Assembly (NCBI RefSeq): GCF_001625325.1
Contig: NZ_JRQQ01000009.1
Span: 62,001 to 126,000, forward strand
From: Croceicoccus estronivorus
GTDB taxonomy: Bacteria > Pseudomonadota > Alphaproteobacteria > Sphingomonadales > Sphingomonadaceae
Direction of reading: 5' to 3'
Length of the DNA: 64,000 nt
Part shown: piece by piece, positions 1 to 9,100 of the stretch
How positions within the stretch are numbered: the first letter of the stretch is position 1
How the letters are laid out: each line of letters begins with the position of its first letter
Translations under genes and position numbers: made by a program
The notes under the pieces: generated by a model
Told to the model about the DNA's origin: nothing
The model's input: the letters and a program-made list of their open reading frames with translations, nothing else
The model's database searches: none

Positions 1-1
1 T

Positions 2-1120
2 TGCCTGGTCCGCGCCACCGATGATGATGCGGCGGCAGCGCGGCTGGATGGGGTATTCCGCGGATTGGATCCCGAGATGGAGGCGCGGTTCGAGGAACTG
101 GCGCAAGATCATCTGGAAGTGTTGGCCGGCGATGTTGGCGAACCGCGACTGGGGCTCAATGAAAAAGATTATGGCCGCCTGTCGATGGAGGTCGATCGTG
201 TCGTGCATGTGGCGGCGCTGGTCAATCACCGTCTGTCTTATGCCAACTTGTTCGGGCCCAATGTGTGCGGAACGGCCGAGATCATTCGCTTCTCGATGGC
301 CGGGCGAAAGAAGAACATCGACTTCGTGTCGACTGCTGCAGTCCGTCCATTGGTGGATCAAAGCGGTGGTGACTGCGAGGATGCTCCGCTGCTCGATGAG
401 ATCGAACTTTCAGATGAGTATGCGGCCGGTTACGCAGCCAGCAAATGGGCAGCCGAGCATCTCTTGCAGCAAGCGCACAGGGAGTTCGGCATACCGGTCA
501 ATGTTTTTCGCGGCGATATGATGTTGCCCCACCGGATCTACAGGGGGCAACTCAATACCGACGACATGTTTTCGCGTTTGCTGATGAGCATCGTGAACAC
601 GGGCCTTGCACCCTATTCCTTCTATCCCCTTACGGAAGAAGGCAGAAAAGCGGTCGCCCATTATGACGGGCTCCCGGTTGACATAGTGTCGGCAGCGATT
701 GCGGGGGCCGAACATGACCGCAATGCCTGCCTGATCTGCAATATCGAGAACTACCATAAGGGGGACGGCTGCTCGCTGGACAGCTTTGTGGACTGGATCG
801 AAGAGGCCGGCCACGCGATTGCACGGGTTGAAGACTATGACGCATGGGTTGAGTCCTTCAAAGGCGCGCTCGGGCAGTTGCCCGAAGATCGGCAACAGCA
901 CTCCGCGTTGGACATCATGGACGCGTTCGCTGCACCGCAATCGGCAGGATACGACGACGTAGCGGCATGCGATCGTTTCAAGGCTCTCGTGAGCAATTTG
1001 GCGGTCGGTCCAGAGATTCCGCATCTGTCGCGAGATTACATCGAAAAATGTCTCGAAGACTTGCAACTGTTGGGATTGATCGATCCCGCGGGCAAACGCG
1101 CGCTGGGGGTGAGGAAATGA
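2..1120 (+). CDS. Thioester reductase domain protein, C-terminal part (carboxylic acid reductase-like), partial at 5' end
   Basis: The reading frame is open from the window edge, so the N-terminus is missing; 372 residues are visible. The start CLVRATDDDAAAARL and the later VVHVAALVNH and STAAVRP segments match the extended-SDR thioester reductase fold that ends carboxylic acid reductases and some NRPS proteins. YAAGYAASKWAAE (about residues 140-152) supplies the Tyr-x-x-x-Lys pair expected for NADPH-dependent reductive release of an aldehyde. The stop overlaps the next gene's ATG (ATGA), so the two are co-translated, and an aldehyde-reducing alcohol dehydrogenase is a sensible partner. Whether adenylation and carrier domains precede it cannot be seen. 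The substrate is unknown. Confidence 0.75.
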   Translation, partial: CLVRATDDDAAAARLDGVFRGLDPEMEARFEELAQDHLEVLAGDVGEPRLGLNEKDYGRLSMEVDRVVHVAALVNHRLSYANLFGPNVCGTAEIIRFSMAGRKKNIDFVSTAAVRPLVDQSGGDCEDAPLLDEIELSDEYAAGYAASKWAAEHLLQQAHREFGIPVNVFRGDMMLPHRIYRGQLNTDDMFSRLLMSIVNTGLAPYSFYPLTEEGRKAVAHYDGLPVDIVSAAIAGAEHDRNACLICNIENYHKGDGCSLDSFVDWIEEAGHAIARVEDYDAWVESFKGALGQLPEDRQQHSALDIMDAFAAPQSAGYDDVAACDRFKALVSNLAVGPEIPHLSRDYIEKCLEDLQLLGLIDPAGKRALGVRK

Positions 1121-2136
1121 TCAAGGCATATGCCGCACTTGAACCGGCGGGTTCCTTGGTGCCGTTTGAATATGATCCTGGTGAGCTGGGATCTCGCGAG
1201 GTCGAGTTGGATGTGCTGTACGCGGGCATCTGCCATACCGATCTGAGCATGATTGATAATGCGTGGGGTTTTACGCAATATCCGCTGGTTGCCGGGCATG
1301 AAGTGGTTGGCAGGGTGGCCAGCCTGGGGAAGGACGTCAGCAGCCTGAAAATTGGCGACATCGTCGGCTTGGGGTTTCACGCAGGCTATTGCCTCGAATG
1401 TGAAGCATGCGATGTTGGCGATCACAATTTCTGTTCCAGCGCCAAACCAACGATGTTTGGGCGGCATGGAGGCTTTGCAGATAAAGTTCGCGCGGATGAA
1501 AAGAGCCTGATTCCCATTCCCGACGGGATCGATCTGGTAGCTGCCGGCCCGCTATTTTGCGCGGGGGTTACGGTATTCAACCCCTTCATCGAGTTCGATA
1601 TCAAGCCGTCGGACAAAGTGGCCGTGATCGGCATCGGCGGGCTTGGTCATCTCGCTTTGCAGGTGGCCAATGCCTGGGGCTGTGAGGTGACCGCTTTCAC
1701 CACCAGTGAAACGAAGGCAATGCAGGCGCGCTCCCTGGGGGCGCACCATACACTCAATACGTCTGACCCGGCGCAGATTGCCGGGGCAGCAGGAAAATTC
1801 GATCTTATCCTGTCGACTGTTGACGTGCCGCTGGATTGGCGCGCCTATCTGCGGACGCTGAAACCGCGTGGGCGGCTGAATTTCGTGGGTGCGAGTGTGA
1901 TACCCATGCAGATTGCGCCCATGGATATGATGACTAACCAGCTTTCCGTCTCGAGTTCGAGCGTGGGTAGCCCTGCAACAATGCGCAAGATGCTCGAATT
2001 TTTTCAGCGCCATAAGATCAAGGCGATGATCGAAACCTTCTATTTCGATGAGATAAACGATGCCATTGATAGGTTGCGATCGGGAAAAGTATACTACCGC
2101 ATAGTTTTGCAGAACAGAAATATTAAACTAAAATAG
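1117..2136 (+). CDS. Zinc-dependent alcohol dehydrogenase (MDR family)
   Basis: A 339-residue medium-chain dehydrogenase. The catalytic zinc site is visible as GICHTDL with GHEVVGRV. The structural zinc loop has four cysteines (CLECEACDVGDHNFC), and the Rossmann motif is GIGGLGHLALQVA. The overall layout matches cinnamyl-alcohol/YahK-type NADP alcohol dehydrogenases. The start is the ATG overlapping the upstream stop; a longer open frame to 967 only shadows the upstream gene. With the thioester reductase it could convert an activated acid to the alcohol by way of an aldehyde, which is an inference from gene order. The 3' end is AT-rich, and a stem-loop lies about 185 bases downstream. Confidence 0.85.
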   Translation: MIKAYAALEPAGSLVPFEYDPGELGSREVELDVLYAGICHTDLSMIDNAWGFTQYPLVAGHEVVGRVASLGKDVSSLKIGDIVGLGFHAGYCLECEACDVGDHNFCSSAKPTMFGRHGGFADKVRADEKSLIPIPDGIDLVAAGPLFCAGVTVFNPFIEFDIKPSDKVAVIGIGGLGHLALQVANAWGCEVTAFTTSETKAMQARSLGAHHTLNTSDPAQIAGAAGKFDLILSTVDVPLDWRAYLRTLKPRGRLNFVGASVIPMQIAPMDMMTNQLSVSSSSVGSPATMRKMLEFFQRHKIKAMIETFYFDEINDAIDRLRSGKVYYRIVLQNRNIKLK

Positions 2137-2320
2137 TAATATTATTTCTTTTTAAGAACCATTGGGCCTTGGTGCTCTGCCTATGGCAATAGGGAATTGC
2201 TTGGTGCCCTTGTGCAAAGAGATCTTTCTTGCGCCTTGGCAAAAGATAATCACCTCATACCATCGCGTTTGGATACCGTGCGTGCGGTAATTCGAGAGGA
2301 TCGATGGAGCGCCAAAAATG

Positions 2321-2353
2321 AAAGGCAGCCCATGCTTTTCGCCCGCTGCCTTT
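2321..2353. terminator. Stem-loop, possible terminator of the reductase/dehydrogenase operon
   Basis: AAAGGCAGC pairs with GCTGCCTTT around a 15-base loop. The 9-bp stem lies downstream of the alcohol dehydrogenase stop. The A/T ends could let it act in either direction, but there is no long U tract. Confidence 0.45.
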
Positions 2354-2474
2354 GCCTGAGAATTAACGCCACCCGATAGGCGCCTGGCCAAAATGCCTGA
2401 GTTCCACATGGCTGGTTGCTGTGATGTGCAGCAGACCGAATTATGGTGCGTGCAACAATCAGTCGCAGACGAGA

Positions 2475-2505
2475 ACGGGGCTGGATTCCATGAACCCAGC
2501 CCCGT
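2475..2505 (-). terminator. Stem-loop after the amidohydrolase gene
   Basis: ACGGGGCTGG and CCAGCCCCGT form a perfect 10-bp GC-rich stem with an 11-base loop, starting about 25 bases past the stop of the leftward amidohydrolase gene. The following minus-strand bases are only weakly U-rich. Confidence 0.6.
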
Positions 2506-2530
2506 GCTGCAACAATTCAGATCAATCCGA

Positions 2531-4288
2531 TTATTCAGCTGCCATGGCAGCCGGTGCATCCGGATTCATTGCTTCCAGATACTCTCCGGGCTTCGCGCCG
2601 GTATAAGCGCCGTCGCGGAAGATCGGGACGCCATTCACCATGGTTAGTCGCATGGGGGCCGCCTGGCGCGTATAACGCCACATCATGCCACCCTTGCCAT
2701 CTTCCACGTCGTAGCGCTTCTCCATGTCGCGCTGCTGGATCTCATTCAGGTCGAACACCACCAGATCGGCGCGTTTGCCGACCTTCACTTCGCCGATGTC
2801 GTGGAGGAAGAAGTGTTCCGCCACTTTCCCGGTCATGGTGTGGATCGCCTGCTCCAGCGTGATGAGCTTCTTGTCGCGAACGAACTTGGTCAGATAGATC
2901 ACGTTTTCGCCACTGCCGCACAGCATCTGCAGGTGTGCGCCGCAATCGTTGACGTTGCCGAGCGATTTCGAATCGCGCACCTGAACCGCAACCGCCTCGT
3001 CATTCATCGGCATGGGTGACATGCGGATTGCGGAGTTGACGCCGTTGCGCAGAAGCCATTCGGCCGCAGCATCGGAGGTATGGACGCCCAGTTGCTCGGC
3101 GTAGTCCTTGAGCGTGATGTTGAATGGACCGCCGGTGCCGTTTTCGGAACCGAGCTGGGTGAGCAGCAACAAATGCGGATTGGCCATCGGCGATTGGGGA
3201 TAGATCTTGTGATCCCAGCTATCGCGTGCACGGGCCCGCCAATCGGGATCGCGCAGGACGGCTTCCTTCGCCGCGTCACCTTCGGCCAGCACTGCTTCGT
3301 GCCAGACGTAATCGTTGGACTGTGCGAACAGCAGCGAGCGATAAATGCTGACCTGCGCGCTCAGCGGAGTGTGAGCGTAGCCCGGCCAGACATCCAGCCC
3401 TTCGTTACGCAGCCGCGCCACGAGTTCCCGCAGCTGATCGACGCGATAGTTCTGGTATTCAGACGTCGGCGCCGCACCGGTGAACTGTACGCGAATACCC
3501 CGGCCCTTGAGCAGGTTGGAGATGCGTTCAATCTGCTGGTCGCCGTTGTCGCGCATCAGGGCCACATCGACGATGCACTGGAAGGTTGCAGACGGATAAC
3601 GCTGCAACACATCGAACAAGGCTTCGAATTCGGCATCGTCTGACACCAGCGTGGGGATCGGACGGTCCTGGCCATCGTGATCGAGCAGGTTGGTCGAAAG
3701 GCCGAGAGCGCCTGCCTGCAAAGCATCGTCAAGCAGTTCGGCCATCTTTGCCCGCTCTTCCGCATTGGACGGGCGATTCCATGCTTCTTCACCCATTACT
3801 GCGATACGGATCGCGATGTGGCCGACGTAAGTCGTGTAGTTGAGCGGCATCTTGACCTTCTCAACCATCGATTTCTTGTATTCGGACCACTTGCGCCAGT
3901 CGAACGGCAGGTGCTGCGTAAAGGGTTCCAGCGGAATATCCTCGAAGAAGGAGAAGATCTTGATCATCTCCATCTGCGCGGCCTTGTCATCCGACAGCGG
4001 TGCAGCAGAGAAGCCGCAATTGCCCATGACGATAGTGGTCGCGCCGTAGCCGGGCAGGGGATCGAGATCGGGCTGCCACCACATCGTCGAATCATAGTGG
4101 GTGTGAGCCTCAATGAAGCCGGGTGTGACATAGCAACCCGATGCATCGAACACTTCTTCTCCTGCACGCGGGGCGAGATCGGGACCGATTTCGACGATTC
4201 GTTCGCCTTCGACACGCACGTCGGCCGGGTAGGCATCAGCGAGTGTTCCATCCACCACTGTACCGCCTTTTATAAGGAATTCCGCCAT
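2531..4288 (-). CDS. N-acyl-D-amino-acid deacylase-family amidohydrolase
   Basis: A 585-residue metal-dependent hydrolase of the D-aminoacylase branch. The N-terminal metal-binding motif is EAHTHYD (about residues 58-64), followed by TTIVMGNCGFS with the Cys typical of D-aminoacylases. The C-terminal GEVKVGKRADLVVFD closes the composite amidohydrolase beta sandwich. The family removes acyl groups from N-acyl-D-amino acids; the substrate here is not evident. The ATG at 4288 is chosen because an excellent GAGGAGAGAGG ribosome site precedes it; an upstream in-frame ATG at 4327 lacks one. No signal peptide is seen, so it is probably cytoplasmic. The gene stands alone. Confidence 0.85.
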   Translation of the reverse strand: MAEFLIKGGTVVDGTLADAYPADVRVEGERIVEIGPDLAPRAGEEVFDASGCYVTPGFIEAHTHYDSTMWWQPDLDPLPGYGATTIVMGNCGFSAAPLSDDKAAQMEMIKIFSFFEDIPLEPFTQHLPFDWRKWSEYKKSMVEKVKMPLNYTTYVGHIAIRIAVMGEEAWNRPSNAEERAKMAELLDDALQAGALGLSTNLLDHDGQDRPIPTLVSDDAEFEALFDVLQRYPSATFQCIVDVALMRDNGDQQIERISNLLKGRGIRVQFTGAAPTSEYQNYRVDQLRELVARLRNEGLDVWPGYAHTPLSAQVSIYRSLLFAQSNDYVWHEAVLAEGDAAKEAVLRDPDWRARARDSWDHKIYPQSPMANPHLLLLTQLGSENGTGGPFNITLKDYAEQLGVHTSDAAAEWLLRNGVNSAIRMSPMPMNDEAVAVQVRDSKSLGNVNDCGAHLQMLCGSGENVIYLTKFVRDKKLITLEQAIHTMTGKVAEHFFLHDIGEVKVGKRADLVVFDLNEIQQRDMEKRYDVEDGKGGMMWRYTRQAAPMRLTMVNGVPIFRDGAYTGAKPGEYLEAMNPDAPAAMAAE

Positions 4289-4442
4289 TTTCCTCTCTCC
4301 TCGTATATTTTGCTTATCGCTTATCATTCCTCAGGGAATCGAATTAATTAAGCGGCATATTTATATTACCACAAGGTCACGGCTGTCGAGCAGTAAAGGT
4401 GGCCTGGATGGAAAGAGGACGGATTACCGAAGTGAACTGGAA

Positions 4443-4571
4443 ATGTTCCTCCAGAAAATGGGGGCATCGGACTATGCTAATGCTGTCCGGTACGCGCATG
4501 CCGATGCAATACGTCTCGGCTACATCGGGATTGAAACTGCTCAAAACCAGAACCGCACGCCCACGACATAA
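4443..4571 (+). pseudogene. Possible remnant of a LuxR-type HTH C-terminus
   Basis: A short frame reads MFLQKMGASDYANAVRYAH and ends in RLGYI before a few extra residues and a stop. The pattern (F-x-K-x-G-A-x-x-x-x-x-A-V-x-x-A ending in L-G-x-I) resembles the last helices of LuxR/FixJ DNA-binding domains. Nothing upstream completes a regulator, and the 3' end overlaps the end of copB. This is a weak call and may be chance. Confidence 0.2.
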
Positions 4572-5497
4572 TTCGTGACACTTGGATCCTCTCCGGAGGC
4601 GCGCGCATATTCAGCGCTTCTGCCGACTTTCCATTCCTGTTCGATGCCAATGTATGGGGCGAATTCCCGCACCAATTCATAGCGTAGTCGAAGCCCTGCC
4701 TCCGCCCGGTCGAGGCCTGCGCCGATCCCCATTTCGGGAATGTCTTGCGCGGACAGGTTTAACTCGACACGCGGCTGTAGAATGAGACGTTGCGTGATAC
4801 GCTGATCCAGTTCGGCTTCGATCCGTCCTGTCAGGTCGCCTTTGGACGAGAGGAATGCCGCTGCATCGACCTCGAACAGATATGGTGCGAGCCCCTGAAT
4901 CCCCAAGACGATGTGGGTACGTTCGGGGCCGGTGAGATCCTGTCGAATACCTGCCTGCACATCCCACCACGGGTCAATCGCATGGCTCCACAGGCCCTGG
5001 ACCTCTGCAGACTCCGGTGCTTCCCTGAAACTCCCTTCACCTTCACTCTTGAACCAGAGCTTGTCGATATCACCGCCGTAATAGCCCTGGATGTCCCAGA
5101 GATACCCGTCGCCGCCCCTGCGCGCGCGATATTCGGCCCGATCCGCCTGGAACCAGAATATGGGCATACCGCTCACTTCGCGGACAACGGCCGCGCGTGA
5201 CGCTGCCATTTTGTCCGCCCCGACATAGGCATCGGCTGCAAATGCAGGGCCTTCGAATGCCTCGGGCGGGGGTGGTGCCGCGGGGATGGGCGGATCGTCT
5301 GCTCTGGAATCATGGTCCATGGCTGAACGGCCCATGGCACTGTGATCCATTTGCGAATGATCGGTTGCCGGCTGATGCGATGGTTCCGTGCTCGCCTCGG
5401 CAGGCGGTGCGGAATCGACCCCATGCTGATGGTCCTGCGCCCAGGCTGCTGTGGAATGCCACCCGAATGGCAGGAGGAAGAGGAGGCCAAGGCGCAT
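4541..5497 (-). CDS. copB: Copper resistance protein B, outer membrane
   Basis: A 318-residue exported protein. A signal peptide ends near AAWAQ. A His/Met-rich stretch follows (HQHG, then HSQMDHSAMGRSAMDHD) that can bind copper. The rest has the CopB beta-barrel pattern, including MPIFWFQADRAEYR, LWFKSEGEG and a final aromatic residue (VVGVRFWF) typical of outer-membrane proteins. The start ATG overlaps the copA stop (TAATG), so the two genes form an operon. Its known role with CopA is periplasmic/outer-membrane copper sequestration. Confidence 0.92.
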   Translation of the reverse strand: MRLGLLFLLPFGWHSTAAWAQDHQHGVDSAPPAEASTEPSHQPATDHSQMDHSAMGRSAMDHDSRADDPPIPAAPPPPEAFEGPAFAADAYVGADKMAASRAAVVREVSGMPIFWFQADRAEYRARRGGDGYLWDIQGYYGGDIDKLWFKSEGEGSFREAPESAEVQGLWSHAIDPWWDVQAGIRQDLTGPERTHIVLGIQGLAPYLFEVDAAAFLSSKGDLTGRIEAELDQRITQRLILQPRVELNLSAQDIPEMGIGAGLDRAEAGLRLRYELVREFAPYIGIEQEWKVGRSAEYARASGEDPSVTNYVVGVRFWF

Positions 5498-7260
5498 TAT
5501 TTTCGCCCCTCCTGCAGCGGGCGAACGGTCACGACCTGAAACATGCCATTGTGCATGTGGTAGATCAGGTGGCAGTGAAACGCCCAGTCACCGGGCTCGT
5601 TCGCAGTCAGATCGAATTGTGCGCTGCCTCCGGGCTGGACGACAACGGTATGCTTCAAAGGCTGATGGCCCGGGGGCGCATCGTTCACCAGTTCGAAGAA
5701 GTGGCCGTGCAGGTGGATCGGATGCGCCATCATCGTATCGTTCACCAGTTTCACCCGCACCCGTTCGTTGAACGCGAAGCGGATCGGATCATCGGTGACA
5801 GCAGAGAACTTCTTGCCATCGAACGACCACATGTAGCGTTCCATGTTTCCGGTGAGATGGATCTCCCTCAAGCGCGTCGGCCGGCGCATGTCGGGATTCA
5901 TCTTTTCCGCCACAAGCTGCCTGTAATTGAGGACACGGTGGCTCGCGTCGGCAAGTCCGATGCCGGGGTCGCCCATCCGATCGACCGGATTCATGGCAAC
6001 CATGTCGAGACCGGGCCCTGCCTTGACGCCGGACGGGAGCAGCGACGTGTCGCGCATCGACATGGATCCCATCTCCATGTCCATCGGCGCAGCCATTGCA
6101 TCATGATGCATGCCGTCTCCGGACGATCCATGGTTCATGCCCATATCGGCCATCGTCAGCAGCGGTGGTTGGCGCAAGGGAGGGATGGCTGCTTGCGCAC
6201 CAGGGCGGCTGGCCAGCATCGCGATCCCCATGCCCGAACGATCCATTGCCTCGGCAACGATAGCAAAGGCATCGTTGCCGGTCGGTTCGACGATTACATC
6301 ATAGGTTTCCGCATTGCCGATCTGGAATTCATCGACTTCGACTGGCCGCACGTTCTGGCCGTCGGCAGCAATTACCGTCATCGGCAGGCCGGGAATGCGC
6401 ACGTTGAAGAAAGTCATCGCCGATCCGTTGATGAAACGCAGGCGGACCCGCTCGCCGGGGGTAAAAGCGAACCCCAGCCTATCCTCCGGCCCATGGCCGT
6501 TGATGAGATAGCTGTAGAGTGGGGCGGAAACGTCCGAGATGTCCGTCGGCATCATTCGCATTCGCGCCCACATGCGTCTTTCGGCGCCTGACAGCGCGTA
6601 GTCGTCAGTGGCGGTGGTCTTCTGGAAGTTGAACGGCGCTTCGCCAACTTTCAGCTTTTTCATGATGGTATGAGGGTCCACCGGCGACCAGTCCGACAAC
6701 ATCACGATATAGTCGCGGTCGATCTGGTGTGGATCTCCATCGGCAGGGTCGATGATGATCGGGCCGTAATGTCCCATCGGTTCCTGCAAGGTGTGCGCGT
6801 GCCACCAATATGTTCCCGCCTGCCTGATCGGGAATTCATACCGAAAGCTTGCCCCCGGTTCGACAGCCGCCATCGTCACACCTGGCACGCCATCCATCAG
6901 GAACGGCACCAGTAGCCCGTGCCAGTGGATCGAGGTTCCCATCGCGCTGTTGTTGACCAGATCGACGATCAGGTTCTGCCCTTCCCGCAGGCGGAGCAAG
7001 GGACCGGGCAACGTGCCGTTCACAGTGACGGCCGGCCCGTGACGCGTGCCGGTGGCATAGTTCGCGTCGGCGACAGTCATTGTCAGATGGTTGCCCGACA
7101 ACACATCGCTGCCCTTGCGGGCGATTGCTCCGCCATGGGCGCCTCGCGCCCAGCCGGGCAAGGGGTGCCCCAGGGCCAGCATGCCAGCCGCGCCGGCAGT
7201 GCGGCAGAGGAACTTGCGACGGTTGATCGAGAGCCTGTCGCGCAAGGGTATCGTGTTCAT
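5497..7260 (-). CDS. copA: Copper resistance multicopper oxidase
   Basis: A 587-residue Tat-exported multicopper oxidase. The start at 7260 gives MNTIPLRDRLSINRRKFL, a twin-arginine signal ending in an Ala-rich stretch; the longer frame to 7296 adds a non-signal extension. Copper ligands are visible as SIHWHG, YWWHAHT, HPIHLHGHFF and the C-terminal HCHLIYHMHNGM. A Met-rich loop near residues 370-420 (MADMGMNHG, then MDMEMGSMSM) is typical of CopA/PcoA and binds extra Cu(I). It oxidises Cu(I) in the periplasm. copB follows with a one-base overlap. No clear CueR/CopR operator was recognised in the 86 bases upstream. Confidence 0.93.
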   Translation of the reverse strand: MNTIPLRDRLSINRRKFLCRTAGAAGMLALGHPLPGWARGAHGGAIARKGSDVLSGNHLTMTVADANYATGTRHGPAVTVNGTLPGPLLRLREGQNLIVDLVNNSAMGTSIHWHGLLVPFLMDGVPGVTMAAVEPGASFRYEFPIRQAGTYWWHAHTLQEPMGHYGPIIIDPADGDPHQIDRDYIVMLSDWSPVDPHTIMKKLKVGEAPFNFQKTTATDDYALSGAERRMWARMRMMPTDISDVSAPLYSYLINGHGPEDRLGFAFTPGERVRLRFINGSAMTFFNVRIPGLPMTVIAADGQNVRPVEVDEFQIGNAETYDVIVEPTGNDAFAIVAEAMDRSGMGIAMLASRPGAQAAIPPLRQPPLLTMADMGMNHGSSGDGMHHDAMAAPMDMEMGSMSMRDTSLLPSGVKAGPGLDMVAMNPVDRMGDPGIGLADASHRVLNYRQLVAEKMNPDMRRPTRLREIHLTGNMERYMWSFDGKKFSAVTDDPIRFAFNERVRVKLVNDTMMAHPIHLHGHFFELVNDAPPGHQPLKHTVVVQPGGSAQFDLTANEPGDWAFHCHLIYHMHNGMFQVVTVRPLQEGRK

Positions 7261-7346
7261 GCCCACGATTACGCACCGACCGCAATCATCCCTCAAACAA
7301 GGTCGGCTATTTTACGATAAATGCGAACGCGCAGGTTCCAGGCTGT

Positions 7347-9065
7347 TCAGCCACCGGTTCCGGCAATGTGTCCGGCGGCGATGTAGGCAAAGACTGTTGC
7401 CGGGCCGAGGGTGCCGCCTGCCCCGGGGTAGCAGTTTCCGAACGGTGAGCCGGAATTGTTGCCCACCGCGTAAAGACCGGTGATCGCATTGCCATCGCGC
7501 GCCATGACTCGCGCATGCCGGTCGATTTTCAATCCCCCCTTACTGCCGAGATCGCCCAGGTCGATCCGAACCGCATAGAACGGGGGCTTGTCAATCGGGC
7601 CAAAACACGGATTGGGGCCGACGTCCGCCTTGCCGAAGAAGCGGTCGAAACGATTTCGCCCCCGACCAAAATCCTCGTCCACGCCGGTTTTCGCAAAGCC
7701 GTTCATGCGTTCGACCGTTTCGGCCAGCGTGTCGCCGGGGACCCGCATCTGTTCGGCCAGTGAAGCTATCGTTCCGGCCTTGAAGATGTAGCTGCCCCAC
7801 CATTCGGGAGGCAGGCTGCGATCGGGCATCACGAAAGCGGGCAGGACCGGCCCGCAGGGATAACGCTGACGGAACTTCGCGTCGAATACCAGCCAGCAGG
7901 GGATATTCGCGCCTGTCGCCTTGTGGTCGGCGATCATCGCCTGACCGAACTCGTCGTAGGAACAGCTTTCGTTGACGAACCGTTTGCCCAGTCCGTTGAC
8001 GCACATGCTGAAAGGGTGACGGTGGTCGAAAGTCATTGATGCCGCAATGTCCAGATTCGGCTCCGTGCGCGACGGGATCTGCATGCTGGGCGCCCACCAG
8101 TTGGCATCGAGCGTTTCCGTATCGGCACCGATGTCCTCGCCGCAGGTCAGGCCATCGCCTACGTTCATCTCCGCAGGCGTCAGGCTCCAGCCACGCCGGG
8201 TGGTGACAGGCAGATGGTCATCGCGCAACTTCTGGCTCTGTTCGAACCCGCCCGTCGCCAGGATGACGCCTGCCGGAGCGTCAAAGTGGATTGCCTTGCC
8301 GAATATTTGGGCATCCACGCCGGAGACTCTGCCACTTGTGGTTGCAAGGCCGGTCAAAGCGCAATTGAGATAGAGCGGAATGTCCCGGTCCATCATCGCC
8401 TTGCGGAGCCCGCCGCATAACGCCCGGCCCATCGTCAGCCGACGGTCGGTAGCGGTCATGCGCCGCCAGCCGATGTCCAGCCAGTATTTCGCCATCAGTT
8501 TGAAGGCGGTCCATTGCCAGCCTTTGCCGCGCTCCGAAAGATTGAACGATTGTTCGAGGTTCAACACATAGCGGCCGAACAGCTTGTAGCCTTCGGGGGA
8601 ATCGCGCAGCCGGAAGAACTCCTCCCCCAAGTGCTTGCCGTCGATTTCCGTGGGAAACAGGGAACGCCCGCTTGTCGCTCCCGGCGCGTCGGCGATGTAA
8701 TCGGGGAAGCCGGGGACCGAGATCATCTGTACGCCGAGCGCGGCCAGATAGCGCACCATTTCCGCGCCGCTATCGAGGTACGCTTCGAGCTTGTCCTCGC
8801 GGTATGAGCCTTTGCTTACGGCCTTGAGATAAGTCAGCGCATCGTCGTGGCTGTCGCCCTCCTGCGCCAGCCCGTTGCACGGTATCCACAGGCCGCCGCC
8901 GGATATGGCCGAAGTGCCGCCAAAGCGCGACGATTTCTCGATTACTGCAGGGCGCAGACCAAGATCGTGCAGCCGCACGGCAGCGAGCATTCCGGCAGCG
9001 CCGGAGCCACAGACGATCACGTCGTATCCTCGGACTTCGCCGTTTGGTGGTAATGTATCCGTCAT
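7347..9065 (-). CDS. FAD-dependent oxidoreductase, 3-ketosteroid-delta1-dehydrogenase-like
   Basis: A 572-residue flavoprotein of the KstD/fumarate reductase superfamily. The N-terminal dinucleotide fold is VIVCGSGAAGMLAA, followed by the FAD-contact motif GGTSAISGGGLWIP. The C-terminal signature GLYAVGNNSG then NCYPGAGGTLGPA has the Tyr-x-x-x-Gly spacing of the KstD active site. GGAGGA lies ahead of the ATG at 9065. It follows an SDR gene by 35 bases, probably in the same operon. It may desaturate a cyclic ketone or steroid-like substrate, but sphingomonads carry many such proteins for aromatic or terpenoid compounds, so the substrate is open. Confidence 0.8.
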   Translation of the reverse strand: MTDTLPPNGEVRGYDVIVCGSGAAGMLAAVRLHDLGLRPAVIEKSSRFGGTSAISGGGLWIPCNGLAQEGDSHDDALTYLKAVSKGSYREDKLEAYLDSGAEMVRYLAALGVQMISVPGFPDYIADAPGATSGRSLFPTEIDGKHLGEEFFRLRDSPEGYKLFGRYVLNLEQSFNLSERGKGWQWTAFKLMAKYWLDIGWRRMTATDRRLTMGRALCGGLRKAMMDRDIPLYLNCALTGLATTSGRVSGVDAQIFGKAIHFDAPAGVILATGGFEQSQKLRDDHLPVTTRRGWSLTPAEMNVGDGLTCGEDIGADTETLDANWWAPSMQIPSRTEPNLDIAASMTFDHRHPFSMCVNGLGKRFVNESCSYDEFGQAMIADHKATGANIPCWLVFDAKFRQRYPCGPVLPAFVMPDRSLPPEWWGSYIFKAGTIASLAEQMRVPGDTLAETVERMNGFAKTGVDEDFGRGRNRFDRFFGKADVGPNPCFGPIDKPPFYAVRIDLGDLGSKGGLKIDRHARVMARDGNAITGLYAVGNNSGSPFGNCYPGAGGTLGPATVFAYIAAGHIAGTGG

Positions 9066-9100
9066 GTCGGTTCCTCCGCTGGCCGATGTTTCCTCAGCCG

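Larger units (their letters stand above)
2137..2530. other. Intergenic region between convergent genes; two stem-loops, no gene seen
   Basis: This 394-base gap separates the 3' ends of the alcohol dehydrogenase and the amidohydrolase genes. It holds two strong inverted repeats, annotated separately. Short open frames here have no recognisable protein character. A TCTCAGGCAAAGG-like string on the minus strand recalls the end of a glycine riboswitch, but there is no matching 5' half and no gene downstream for it to control. Confidence 0.6.

Noticed and set aside
2321-2420. Glycine-riboswitch-like string on the minus strand (TTCTCAGGCAAAGG)
   Set aside because: The matching GGAGAG half and conserved CCGAAGG core are missing, and there is no gene downstream on that strand; the stem is better read as a terminator.
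2152-2559. A 135-codon minus-strand open frame between convergent genes
   Set aside because: It spans two terminator-like hairpins, has odd composition (many Cys, His, Asn) and no ribosome site.
5197-6591. A 464-codon open frame on the plus strand
   Set aside because: It is antisense to copA and copB; the His-rich look comes from the complement of Met/His-rich copper sites.
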